NCBI GenBank assembly: GCA_907163375.1
Contig: CAJQUW010015614.1
Location: 186,001-250,000, forward strand
Source of the DNA: Prostheceraeus crozeri
Taxonomy: Eukaryota > Platyhelminthes > Polycladida > Euryleptidae
Direction: 5' to 3'
Length of the DNA stretch: 64,000 nucleotides
Made by a program: the position numbers and the translations under genes. Below the pieces are notes generated by a model. That model was not told the origin of the DNA. It worked only from the letters and a program-made list of their open reading frames with translations, and did no database searches. Position 1 is the stretch's first letter, and every line of letters starts with the position of its first letter. Positions 32,301 through 42,345 of the stretch are shown here, one piece after another.

Positions 32301-32982
32301 TGACTCATTGAACATTATTTGTTTCAAAAATGTTTCAATGAGAGTTCTTATTACCAATAACAAATTTGCTGTCATACACAAAACAAGACAGAGGACAAAA
32401 CAATATTGCATGTTGAACCTTTTTTTGGTGTGTAAGTACAAACATATAAGTCATAAAGTTTCTTGACATTATTTTACGTTTTCATCAAAAATGGGTCAAT
32501 TGACCCAACGGCATTTAGTGGTAAAAAATATTCGGTCTTTCTAGTGTTAAGAGGATCATAATGTTTGCTAATTATTCTTGTGTTTGTATACTAGCGATTT
32601 GATACCTCTATATGAGTAGCATGAAAATCATTAGACTTCAAAAGGAATGAACATTTGCTAACAGATATCATAATTAAGCAGAAATTAAGCTGATTATCAA
32701 GGAAATTTCATAAACCGCATTATAATGCAAATCTTCATGGAAAAGTTTAGATCTTATTGTGCTTCTTGGCTGAAATTTCAAGATTTTGAAATCAATTTTC
32801 ATCGGCATGCTTTCAAGATTCACAAAATTTATGATTCATTTCTTGAATCTGAATCATGTTGTGAACCTACTTACATATTTTAATGTCAACTATGATCTTT
32901 GTCTTTCATCAATATATTTTGCTCTTTCAGAGGCAGGTAGCTTGCGATATGTTCACGCTTAAACTGAGAACCAAAGTAACAT

Positions 32983-34079
32983 AAACAACAGTGGCGTCTT
33001 CTCCGTACCTGCAAGGCCTTCGGAGCATCCTCAAAAATTATTGACCAACATTTAGAAAAATGAAAAGTGTCATCATTCATTTAAATTCGATAGCTTCTCG
33101 TGATAGCCTCCGTCTCAAAATCATACGCTCAACCTCAAGAGTGAACAGTTATGTAGCACGTGCTTGAATCACAGCTGTTTTCTTCGAACAATTAAACACA
33201 CAAGCTAGTCGTGTGTTCAGACGGAGTACTGATGTTCAGACAGCAAAAGAGAGTTGTATGCGTGTGAGGCAGTAACCGCACGCGCCAATAATGGCTTTCC
33301 TGATAGACATGATGCTTTGCCTTCTCCAATTTTTGCAATGAAATTCTACACAATTCTTGATCGAGGCGCGGTGCCTAAATATAGTAAGGGAAGCGCAACC
33401 CAATTGTTCCTAGCTTCGCTTAATGTGAGAGAAGCCAATACGTCAGCAGTGGCAGATAGACGACGTCCAGACAAGACTGCGATCAGATGATGAGCGTTCT
33501 CCAATGAATGCAGAGTAATGCATCTGACTCGAACACCCAGATTCGGTAGAATTCTATAATTTGTTTTTGCGTGATTGATGTAACGCTATGTTTAGTACTG
33601 CAGATGAGATCATAACCACGCCTTTCGTCCCAAGAGAATATACTGAAAAGATGACAGTCGGCAAGCAAGGTAGGCCAACACCTGATTTGAAATTGAAAGT
33701 CACACATAAAGAAATAAGAAATACACAAGACATTTTAATGCATCAAAATTTCAAACATATGTGAGCGGCTGACCAGCCGTGAGAAAGGCAAGAAACTGTT
33801 GGCCTTGCCTCCTTTTTTCTCAAGAAAATGTGGTCTGGACAGAGAGGGGATATAGTGATCTCAGCTCCTTGAGTAAGGCGGTCTAGTGACATGAGCAATC
33901 ACTTCTCATGTGCACTTTCACTTGACCTTAAAAGATGTTCGAAAAATTGTCATTAAAAATTCAGATTTTATGAAAATTAATGATATGACATAAAAGTGCT
34001 TTGTATAGAAATAGTATCCCAATGCCGAGTGGTCCCAATGCCGAGTGAAGGCCTATGGCCAGGGAGCACGCGACGCCAC
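32983..34079. other. Unassigned non-coding stretch
   Basis: The frame at 33254-33490 (+) shows no domain pattern. No repeat partner was found in the window. Confidence 0.4.
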
Positions 34080-34350
34080 TGATAGACAACCATCGGATTG
34101 CAAATTTAACAAACATTACCTCTTCAAGGTTGCCCTGACACGGAAGATTTGCGAACTACTATTTTCCCTTCTGCATTGCTATCATGATCAGTCAATTCGG
34201 TGTACATTTCTCCAAAAAGTGTCAAAAGTTGCATATTTTACATACAGTATGGTAGTGGGTCTCAACTCGAGTTCATTCAATAAAATCGGAGCTGCATGCA
34301 CATTGGGAATGTGAGGTGCTAAGATGCTACTCTACCTAATATACTAACTC
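34080..34350 (+). mobile_element. MITE family C, copy 6 (3' third)
   Basis: Begins near CAACCATCGGATTGCAAATT and ends with TCTACCTAATATACTAACTC, 5 bases before the start of copy 7. The terminal CTATG is lost. Confidence 0.7.
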
Positions 34351-34355
34351 AAAGG

Positions 34356-35194
34356 CATAGAGTAGGGATATATAAGTAGAGTGTCGACTCAAAAAGTATC
34401 TGTATACGGTGACAATTTTTATATCAAAAGATTCAGTTTTTTGCGGAGATTACGTTCCCGTGGTCCAAAAAATTATTTGAGCATTTTTGAAAAAGGTCAA
34501 AATTTGCCAATTTATATACTACCGAGATGACTCTCCTATATAAGTAGTATGAAACAAGTTGGATATCAAAAGGAATTAATATTTGCTGACAAGCATCCTA
34601 ACTAAGCGGAAATCAAGCTGATTATCAAGGGAATTTCGTGAATTGTATTATAATGAAAGTCTTCATGAAATTGTCGCGATATTATTCGTGCTTTCTTGGC
34701 TGAAATTTCAAGTTTGCAATTCAATCTTCACAGGCATGATTTGATGATTCACTAAATTCATGTTTTATTTCTTGAATGTGAATAGTGATGTGGGACCATT
34801 TACATCTTTTAAAGTTAATTGAAATCATTGTCTTTGATTATGTGATTTTGCGCTGCCAGTGGCAGGTTGCATATGACATGATCACGCTTAAGAAAATGCT
34901 CTTGAGGCTGAGCATGAAAGTAATAGGAATACATCGAATTTCTCATTCAGCAAGCATCAAATCTCCAAGACTGTCATGAGAATCTGTGAAATACCATCAT
35001 TCTTTCTGCATTACAATCATGATCACTCAATTCCGTTGTAATTTCTGCAAAACTGCAAAAATATGCATATCACACATTTGGTGACAATACCACCTGTATC
35101 TCCCTTGAGTTCATTTAATAAAATCGAAAGTGTATACAATTTGGGGATTTTATAAATGCAGAGTTACCACTCTACCTAATATAGCTACTCTATG
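34356..35194 (+). mobile_element. MITE family C, copy 7, full length (839 bp)
   Basis: The ends are CATAGAGTAGGGATATATAA and the inverse of CATAGAGTAGCTATATTAGG. The inverted ends continue imperfectly through GTAGAGTG and ACTC. Flanks are CTCAAAGG (34348-34355) and CTCTAAGG (35195-35202), an 8-bp duplication with one change, so C is a hAT-type non-autonomous element. No coding capacity. This copy serves as the reference for the nine C copies in the window. Confidence 0.85.
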
Positions 35195-35199
35195 CTCTA

Positions 35200-35892
35200 A
35201 GGGATGCGGAGTTAGAGTCCCGAACTCCTATCATTTTTACCGTAGTCGGAGTCTGAGTCCTATCAAATGATGGGACTCCGGAATCCGGCCTATAACTAGA
35301 CCCGAAACATAATACAAGCAAATTATTTATTCTCATGCATAGCTGTCACTGTCTTGATGTCAACTTTCTCTATCAAACAAAAGTACAGAGACACTGCTGC
35401 ATGCAAAGCTTGTAATAGTTGAGGGAATGAACCGTGATAGTGAAAAAAGGATTGTCGTTTCACTCGGTGATTTAAAAGAGAAGACAAGCCTTCCTAGCCT
35501 CGATCACACCTACGCACCAAAGGTCACATCGGAGACAAAACTAAAATATTAGTTTGCTTGAGAACATTGCTTCTTACCCTAACGTCAATGGTGTTTGATG
35601 GCTCCTCCAAAGCGCATATTAGAATCGAAAGTGTACTTATATTTTTTGGAGAAGGATGGGGGATTTTCCTGCCTGGTAGAGACTGGAGAAAAACCGTGTG
35701 AAGCACAAGTGATGTGCAAAGTTGGTAAACTTTCATAGGAAATGATTTTTTGATACAGTAATGATCACTAAAGATAGGCTCCGGTAAGCCTATAATGATC
35801 TATGATGTAGGTTACGAGAACTAGGCTGATATACTTGCCACCTGGAGTTGGAGTCGGAGTCTTATCAAAGTGATAGAACTCTGCATTCCGGC
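35200..35892 (+). mobile_element. hAT-type MITE family H, copy 1
   Basis: Left AGGGATGCGGAGTTAGAGTC and right GAGTCTTATC...CTCTGCATTCC are inverted ends of the H family. The interior matches the copy at 55663-56392 (CATAGCTGTCAC, TTGATGTCAACTTTCTC, TGGTAGAGACTGGAG). It directly follows C copy 7. Confidence 0.78.
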
Positions 35893-36106
35893 TGACTCCA
35901 GACTGTAAACTGTAGACAGCCATAATGATCAGACAATTGCAACAGACAGCATCAGACAATGAACAACCAAAAGTGGCTGTTCAGAGCAGACAAGATGAGA
36001 CAATTATTTGCCAAAATATCAGACAATTCTGTCTACTTTTTTAGAAGTATTGTCTCTCAAACTCAAAGTGTTTAAATATGATCAAACTGTTCAACATCAG
36101 CTAATA

Positions 36107-36850
36107 GTCCGGGAGCTAGCGTGAAGTTGTGCAGGGAACGAGGTAGTACATAAAACTTTCACATAGCATAGTACACCTCTAACCTACTGCAAAACTTCGC
36201 GTCTGCCGGATCAGGTCATTTGCTTTTCAGAAATAGAGAGGATAACACAATCCTATGTATTTCCAGTGGTAAAATTGTGACATTTAAGGTGTTGACTCCA
36301 TTTTTTCGAGTTTTTGCTCACATAAGTTACACAAATTGGTATTTTGTTGAACTGGTTATTAAAGAAATCATCTACAGATCATGATCTTTCAAATGAGTTA
36401 TCATTCAGTAACAGAGGATGAAGTAAAGTGTACAAACAGACACTTTCGTTGGTGTAACTGCAAATTTTAACATAGAAATTTCAGGAAAATTATTGATTTA
36501 ATCTCTAACAAACAGTGTCTGTTTGTACACTTTACTTCATCCTCTGTCACTGAATGATAACTCATTTGAAAGATCATGATCTGTAGATGATTTCTTTAAT
36601 AACCAGTTCAACAAAATACCAATTTGTGTAACTTTTGTGAGCAAAAACTCGAAAAAATGAGTCATCACCTTAAATGTCACAATTTTACCACTGGAAATAC
36701 ATAGGATTATGTTATCCTCTCTATTTCTGAAAAGCAAATGATCTGATCCGGCAGACGCGAAGTTTTGCAGTAGGTTAGAGGTGTACTATGCTATGTGAAA
36801 GTTTTATGTACTACCTCGTTCCCTGCACAACTTCAAGTTTGCTCCCGGAC
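36107..36850. mobile_element. Foldback element J3 (744 bp)
   Basis: GTCCGGGAGCTAGCG at left and the inverse TTTGCTCCCGGAC at right, TA on both sides. The arms (about 350 bases each) are nearly identical, for example GGGAACGAGGTAGTACATAA and ATAGCATAGTACACCTCTAA. Closest relative is J2 at 18780-19514. Non-coding. Confidence 0.9.
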
Positions 36851-36852
36851 TA

Positions 36853-37354
36853 TAATGACAATTAGTCACTCCTAATCACATCTAATCACATAGGTTCTGA
36901 GTCTCCTCCACTCATTCACACTCGCATTATGAACAGCTCTGATACTTTGCAAGTCCACTGTGTCAATGTCAACTTTAGGGAAGTATATAGACCCTTAAAA
37001 ACTGTAAAAAACATTGTAAAAACAGAATTAAAAGATGGCATCAGTACGTCAAATATTCAGACCTGTTATTGGCATGACTCAAGGTATATACAAAGAACCC
37101 TACTTATTTACAACATTGTATATCCTATATTTGAAAATTATCAAGGATACCATCCAATTTCAATAAAAGTGTGTATATTAGTCATAAGTAGTATAATAGG
37201 GAGTAAACGCAATATTGTAAATTAGTTCGTGCGATGAGACAAAAATTGTCTGACAAGCAGGAAATTTGTCTGATAATACGCAGTAAGTGCCAAAATACTG
37301 ATGTGCCTCACAATCTGTCCGATAAGCGGCTGTTTGCAGTTTACAGTGCATACA
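36853..37354. other. Unassigned stretch
   Basis: A 98-codon frame at 36929-37225 (+) has no recognisable pattern. Nothing else was found. Confidence 0.35.
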
Positions 37355-37792
37355 TGCAACCTAAATGATATCAAAATGAATGGAAATTTACTAAAAGATG
37401 TCTTAATTCAACGGAAATATGCTGATTATCAAGGAATTTTCATGAAACTCATCATAATGGAAGTATTCATGGAAAAGTTGAGATCTTATTATGCTTCTTG
37501 TCCGAAATTTTTCCTTATAACCGAAACTGGTTTTGACTTCAATTTTCATTGGCATGATTCTATGACTCACTAAATTCATGTTTCATTCCTTAATTAAATC
37601 TGAATAGTTATGTGGACCCACTTACATCCTTAAAAATTAATTACGATTACTGTGTGTCCTGATTGTGATGATTTGCTGTTTCAGTGGCAGGTATAATCAC
37701 GCTTAAGAATATACTCTTACATTTCTAAAGCTGAGTATAGTAAATCAGTTACCCATCGAATTGCTAATTTTATATACATTACCTCTACTAGG

Positions 37793-39296
37793 TAGTGTTT
37801 GGATCCCGGGATCCCGACGTATTTTTCTTGTCCCGAATCCCGGGAAACAGAGACGGGAAATCCCGGGATTCAATTTTCTTGAAAAAGAAGTTATTAAATT
37901 ACATAGTAGTTGTGGGAATCTGCGTTTATCATATTTTAGTTAATGATTGGCTACATAGTCTGTATAGAGTCGTAAAAGGCTAGTAAGTAGCATCGTAAGC
38001 TGTGTAGTACATAGCACAAAAGCTAGCTATTCTGATTATGCATAATACATTTGTCGTCTCATCTGACGTCTAAATATAATAGCAGTCCTTGTCTGAGGTC
38101 ATTTTTCGCCGCGTCATTCGGCAGAATGACTCATGTGTTGCACTGTTGGTCAGTAAATTGTATGATAGCATGATGTTAGAACTGAGTGATCGTGTGTGAC
38201 GTCTTGGGTGTGACGACAGTATTCTGTGCATGATTCTGTGCCACTTCTGTGTTATGATTCTGTGTGTGTGACTGCTACCGCAAGGCTTGCGCAAGGTCAC
38301 GATTGGTGCGAGAAGCCAGATGACTGTCACCGTTTCCTTCCTTTTCCCATCTCTATGGAGATGAAAATTGATTTTGGTGTTAGCGCTCAAGAAGAATGCC
38401 CGTAGTTTATAGACTACTCCTTCGAGTTGAGAGTTCAGTGCAGTGCAACGTTTAAGCCATGGATTCACCCGCCTGGAACTATTTTACGAAAGACGCTACT
38501 GGCTTGAAGGCCATCTGCAATATTTGCAAAGCCTCTATCGGCTGCAAAGGATCATCGACTAGCGGTTTGCTAAGACATTTAAAGAACATTCATCGTGAGC
38601 TTGTGCCCCAGAAACGCAAAGCAGATGAAGACATGGCTGATCAACCGTCACAGAGGAAGAAAGTGAAGCAACAAACTCTAGATCGAGCTTTCATGTCTGC
38701 TAAGCGATCATCACTAGCAGAAATACTGGCAAGACTAGCAGCAGAGGACGGCATTTCAATACGCGCAATCACAAGGAGTATGAGGTACATGTAGGCCTAG
38801 GTGTAATACAACTAATTACATGTATATCAAACACAACTGGTTCACAACTCAATAGGCCTACTAACTACTTTCGTAACTTTGTACCGGTACCGTACAAGAA
38901 TTGCCGCAGAATTTGTACCAAAATTAGAAATAATTCTATCAGTAAGCAACTGTAGCAGTTAGCAATTTTGACAATACAGCTTTCCCAGGCATTAATCGTG
39001 ATTAAAACAGCTTGCTTGATCAATTGCATCTCAGATATACGGTACCGTAATTAAAGTGTCTCTAAATGCTATTACCTTTCCAATACAACTCAAAAATAGC
39101 CACCAGTAAAATAAATTGGTAAATACAAACCCTTCCAATGCACCTAGAAAATAGTCGAGCTAGCAAAATTGCCAACAACATGGCACTTTTTGGGAAATTC
39201 GGTTTGTCCCGGGAAAAATCCCGTGATCCCGGGATTCGAAGAAGCTTTGTCCCGAATTCCCGGGATCTGAAATTGTCCCGGGAATTCCAAACACTA
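37793..39296 (+). mobile_element. hAT element 2, internally deleted (1504 bp)
   Basis: The ends are TAGTGTTTGGATCCCGGGA and the inverse (TCCCGGGAATTCCAAACACTA), a very widespread hAT end type. Flanks CTACTAGG (37785-37792) and CTGCTAGG (39297-39304) are an 8-bp duplication with one change. Several CCCGGGA words sit inside both ends, likely transposase binding sites. It keeps only the BED zinc-finger exon; catalytic and hATC domains are missing. Confidence 0.9.
38459..38794 (+). CDS. BED zinc-finger N-terminus of a hAT transposase (partial)
   Basis: The 111-residue frame starts with MDSPAWNYFTKDATG and a BED-type finger: W6, F9, C20, C23, H40, H45 (CNICKAS...LLRHLKNIH). A basic, Gln-rich linker follows (QKRKADED, QRKKVKQQTLDRAF), as is usual before the catalytic region of hAT transposases. 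The rest is missing from this copy. GAG/GTACAT near the 3' end (about 38782) could be a splice donor, which would make this the first coding exon. It binds DNA in the family; here it is a remnant that might still bind the element's ends. Confidence 0.8.
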   Translation: MDSPAWNYFTKDATGLKAICNICKASIGCKGSSTSGLLRHLKNIHRELVPQKRKADEDMADQPSQRKKVKQQTLDRAFMSAKRSSLAEILARLAAEDGISIRAITRSMRYM

Positions 39297-39450
39297 CTGC
39301 TAGGTTGCTATGAAGCGGAGGATTTGCATAATACTATTCTTCCTCCTGTATTGCTGTCATGATCAGTCAAATTCGTGTAGATTTCTACAAAAGTGCAACA
39401 ATTTGCATATCTCACATGTGGCATTGGGTCTCAACTCGAGTTTATTTAAT

Positions 39451-39999
39451 GTCATCGATTATTTCTTGCGATTTATCTCTGGTCTCAGATTACTGACTTT
39501 TTTACCATCAGTGGAGTTATTTTTCTTTGTTATTTCTTTAGCTAAACAATGAAACCATGATGAAAACGTGTATATTTCGGACAAGACAAAATCAATGGTA
39601 ACATCCCTTTTCAGAATCATAGATATCCATGCTAAAAGCAACATAAAATTTAAATCTGTATAATTTCGGAGAACCCCTCTTTCTTAAATAAAGTTTTTAA
39701 AACTGCCTGTTTTGATTAGAGTTATATATCTATGATAAATTCTACATCATCTTGACATTGAATTTGACAAATCATATGCGAATTCTTCAAATCCTGGCTG
39801 ACGCATCGAAATCCAAACTCTAATTTTTCAGTCCAGTAAAGAAAATGAAAATGACATCAACATACAGAGGAAACTTCGTATTTATTCGAAAATAAAGCGA
39901 AACTATGTAAAAAGCAATGATACGTCGAATAAACGTCGAATAAACTAAATAAATCTTGCAATCCGTAGATTTGTCATCTTATACATATCTATGATGGGC
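39451..39999. other. Unassigned stretch
   Basis: Nothing was recognised. Confidence 0.35.
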
Positions 40000-40416
40000 A
40001 ATGATATCATTTTATTTTTTATGATGAAAATATACAATTTTTTAGTGAAATATCCGTAGACCTACATCATAAATAGATCTACACTGTAGTTATCCGAGTA
40101 ATTCAATTTACACTGCTACCATGTTACTTTTGCTGCTCTTAGCAATGAAATTGAAATTAGATTGCATGCAGCATCGATATATTCCAAATAATGGAAGACC
40201 AAAGACATCAGTTTAATCATACAAAGCTTCTTGTATATCAAAAGTTAGGTAGTTCCTATGGCTTATACATTAAACATCGCAGGTTATGATTTAAGCTTTA
40301 TACACTCGAATTGCAAATAAGCCTACAATGTGCAGCTGGTCAGGCCAACAGTATGTAAAGTTTAGACAAGTAACCTGGCAATTGATAAATTTATCAAATC
40401 TCAACAGATGTAACCA

Positions 40417-40458
40417 CCACGAGACATGTTTCGGCCTGTTGGGCCTCATCAGTCGTGG
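40417..40458 (-). ncRNA. Hammerhead ribozyme, minus-strand unit
   Basis: Read on the minus strand: stem I CCACGA, box CTGATGA, stem II GGCC, loop CAACA, GGCC, box GAAA, then CATG as palindromic stem III, TC, and stem I partner TCGTGG. All core bases of a type I hammerhead are present; stems I (6 pairs) and II (4 pairs) are perfect. Self-cleavage would fall after the C of GTC, at the edge of TCGTGG. It differs from the plus unit only in the stem II loop. Confidence 0.9.
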
Positions 40459-40522
40459 GTAGGTTTGAACCAGCGACGTTGGAGCTAGAGGACGTGCAAT
40501 CATACCCTCTGACAACAAGGCC
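40459..40522 (-). promoter_or_regulatory. tRNA-like head with B box, minus unit
   Basis: On the minus strand GGCCTTGTTGTCAGAGGG is followed about 40 bases later by GGTTCAAACC, which matches the pol III B box (GGTTCRANNCC). The A-box match is weak. It stands immediately upstream of the minus-strand hammerhead. Confidence 0.6.
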
Positions 40523-40647
40523 TTGTTCTCTGCAAGGCTGATCTCGGATGCGGTATTAAGTGATTGCAGAATGCAGTCCGCCCTCCACGTGCCTGCGTTA
40601 AAGCAGTGCCTTCCTGGCTAATTCACGCTCTCAACAGATGGTCCGGT

Positions 40648-40711
40648 GGCCTTGTTGTCAGAGGGTATGATTGCACGTCCTCTAGCTCCAACGTCGCTGG
40701 TTCAAACCTAC
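40648..40711 (+). promoter_or_regulatory. tRNA-like head with B box, plus unit
   Basis: TGGCCTTGTTGTCAGAGGG (tRNA-like, weak A box) and GGTTCAAACC at 40699-40708 (B box) precede the plus-strand hammerhead directly. This suggests pol III transcription outward to the right. Confidence 0.6.
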
Positions 40712-40753
40712 CCACGACTGATGAGGCCCAAAAGGCCGAAACATGTCTCGTGG
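40712..40753 (+). ncRNA. Hammerhead ribozyme, plus-strand unit
   Basis: Stem I CCACGA (40712-40717), CTGATGA (40718-40724), stem II GGCC / loop CAAAA / GGCC (40725-40737), GAAA (40738-40741), CATG-TC (40742-40747), stem I partner TCGTGG (40748-40753). The predicted cleavage is after C40747. Stem III is only the palindromic tetramer CATG. In known PLE and SINE hammerheads this favours cleavage in dimeric RNA, where two tetramers pair with each other. Confidence 0.92.
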
Positions 40754-41066
40754 TGGTTACATCTGTTGAGATTTGATAAGTATGTAAAGTATTACTATTA
40801 GTATAGTATATACTAAGCATATATTTAGATTACAGTCAAGACTTGAAAAACATCAAGACAATGTTATTAATGAGTCGCTTGACAATTTGTGTGATAGACA
40901 GACTGTCAGACAATAGCATGTTGCTTTCCGCTACATGAATCAACCAGTGGGGAAGGACAATGGTAGAACAAGCGAAAGAGACTAAATTTGCTTCAATACA
41001 AAATGCAAGGAATCTATGATTAGAAAATATAATGGAACAAAATTTTTTGATGATATCATTCTATAT

Positions 41067-41519
41067 CAGGGGTGCGCAACCTTTTACATTTTTCGGCCGT
41101 CATTTCGAAGGCCATAAGAATCACGGCCGCTCTTAATATGTGTGCACACAAGTAGGTCAATAGCCAATCCTTTTTATATTCCACCACTCAAATTAGCTTT
41201 CCCTGATGAATGACGCAGTGAAAGTCACATAAAGGCCTACTTCGTAAATAATGAATTAGCAAGTTAGCCCATATACGACCGACGGTCATTTTTGACCAGA
41301 AAAGATTTTAAGCTTAAGGTGTTATTAACACTTGCATCCTTCTTCAGGTCATGGACTTGAAGCTAACTCGCGCGAACAATTCAAGCAAAGTACAATTGTC
41401 CCTTTTGTTTCTTTTGGCTAGATGACTCTAGCCATGAATGCACATGAATGTAGTTTTTGCAGGTGAAGAAACAGCCCAATTCGCTGACTCTTTTCGAGAT
41501 ACTAAGGCTGAAAGCAATA
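41067..41519. other. Unassigned stretch with a lone hAT-like end
   Basis: CAGGGGTGCGCAACCTTTTA at about 41068 is a common hAT terminal sequence, but the opposite end was not found. No gene was recognised. Confidence 0.4.
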
Positions 41520-41873
41520 TGAGAACATTACCTCTCACTTTAACGTCAATCGTGTGTGATGGCTTCTCTAAGGCGCATACAAAAATCGAAGGTGTACTCA
41601 CATTTTTTGGAGAAGAATGGGGATTTTCCTACCTGGTAGAGACTGGAGAAAAGACATCAAGAAGATGAGAGGAGCCGAGCCGCATGCATCTAATTGAAAG
41701 TGACATTTGATCAACTTTCATCGAAAATGATTGATAATTGATACAGCAATGATCACTAAATATAGGTTCAGGTAAGCTATGATGTAGGTTACCAGTTAAT
41801 TTTTCAAGAAAGGCTTTATATTTTGTCAGCCGGAGTCGGAGTCCTATCAAAATGATAGGACTCCGCATCCCTG
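41520..41873 (+). mobile_element. hAT-type MITE family H, copy 2 (left end lost)
   Basis: Starts near GAGAACATTACCTCTCACTT, includes GGTAGAGACTGGAGAAAAGA, and ends with GGAGTCGGAGTCCTATC... and CTCCGCATCCCTG at 41873, all matching the 55663-56392 copy. Confidence 0.75.
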
Positions 41874-41989
41874 TGCTAAAGTCTCTGTTTATTGGAAACT
41901 CTTCCAGAAAGTCATAAAGATGTTGCTATGAAGGTGCACAGAATAAATGTCATTTTGGAAAATAGTCGTTTAAAGATAGCTTATAAATA

Positions 41990-42345
41990 CAAATCCCAAC
42001 ACTTATGTCGCTAGAAAGATCCTATTCCGATTAGCGAGCATTCCTCCTTAACATACAAATACAGTTGTGAGCACTGTCAAGAGTGCTATATCGGGGAAAC
42101 TCGTCGCCACTTATACACAAGATCAAAGAGCATGTCAAAGATCAAAGAGCAGACCAACCGCTCATGAATACTCAGACGCAGACTGATCAATTGTTGTTAT
42201 TGTAGTTGTTTTTCTTTGTTATTGTTATTATTGCTCGCGCTCCTTTTGAATGAACTTTCGGATGTATTTAAGTCTGCGCATGTATCACTTTTTCTATTCA
42301 CTGATGATGGTTCGTTTCGAATATTAAAACATGTTTGTCAATAGA
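41990..42345 (+). pseudogene. Penelope-like element fragment 3: GIY-YIG piece and 3' region
   Basis: At about 42052-42150 the plus strand reads YKYSCEHCQECYIGETRRHL then YTRSK, the GIY-YIG core of Penelope-like elements. A short 3' region follows, with a hammerhead-like motif around 42301-42342 (CTGATGA, TTCG-TTT-CGAA, then AAAA, CATG, TTTG). The copy is broken and much shorter than the family. Confidence 0.7.
42301..42342 (+). ncRNA. Hammerhead-like remnant in PLE fragment 3
   Basis: The CTGATGA box is intact and a TTCG/CGAA helix follows, but the GAAA box is degenerate (TAAA) and displaced. The palindromic CATG tetramer is kept. Probably inactive. Confidence 0.4.

Larger units (their letters stand above)
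30636..32546 (+). mobile_element. piggyBac element 2 (1911 bp), with internal LINE insertion
   Basis: The perfect 13-bp inverted ends CACTAGAAAGACC and GGTCTTTCTAGTG closely resemble the CCCTAGAAAGATA ends of the original piggyBac. The right side has TTAA (32547-32550); the left flank reads GTAG, a changed copy. Inside, the palindrome GGGTCAATTGACCC occurs near both ends (about 30653 and 32492) and once more at about 30833. It holds C-terminal transposase remains and a minus-strand LINE fragment. Confidence 0.82.
30535..32982 (+). mobile_element. MITE family C, copy 5, split by a piggyBac element
   Basis: C sequence at 30538-30635 (CAGCATACAGTGAAAATC, ATCAAAAGATTCAGTTTTTG) resumes at 32547 (TTAAGAGGATCATAATG, GGAATGAACATTTGC, AATCTTCATGGAAAAG) and continues to about 32982. 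The piggyBac element lies between. Neither end of C is intact. Confidence 0.75.
37355..39450 (+). mobile_element. MITE family C, copy 8, split by a hAT element
   Basis: The left part (GATATCAAAATGAATGGAAA, GATTATCAAGGAATTTTC, ATTCATGGAAAAGTTGAGAT, CCCATCGAATTGCTAATTT) runs to 37792. The right part resumes at 39297 (TTGCTGTCATGATCAGTCAA, GGGTCTCAACTCGAGTT). Both ends of C are missing. Confidence 0.78.
40362..40778. mobile_element. SINE-like retroelement with two divergent hammerhead ribozymes
   Basis: This 417-bp block is absent from the other D copy and is flanked by an exact 12-bp duplication AGTATGTAAAGT (40350-40361 and 40779-40790), so it is an insertion. It contains two ~130-bp arms in inverted order (40393-40522 minus, 40648-40777 plus), almost identical, with a ~125-bp spacer. 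Each arm reads, outward: a tRNA-like head (GGCCTTGTTGTCAGAGGG ... GGTTCAAACC), a hammerhead ribozyme, and a short tail ATCTGTTGAGATTTGAT. The combination resembles the schistosome Sm-alpha hammerhead SINE and animal retrozymes, but the inverted double arrangement is unusual. No protein is encoded. Confidence 0.88.
40000..41066 (+). mobile_element. Repeat element D, copy 1, split by a ribozyme-bearing insert
   Basis: The inverted ends are AATGATATCATTTTAT and TGATGATATCATTCTATAT. The interior matches, in inverse orientation, the 52067-52735 copy (TCGAATTGCAAATA, GGCCAACAGTAT, CTTCTTGTATATCAAAGTT-like, GAGACTAAATTTGCTTCAAT). Compared with that copy it has an extra block at 40362-40778. Confidence 0.75.

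Noticed and set aside
38070-38468. 132-codon minus-strand frame upstream of the BED-finger frame
   Set aside because: It lies inside hAT element 2, probably in its 5' untranslated part, and shows no family pattern.
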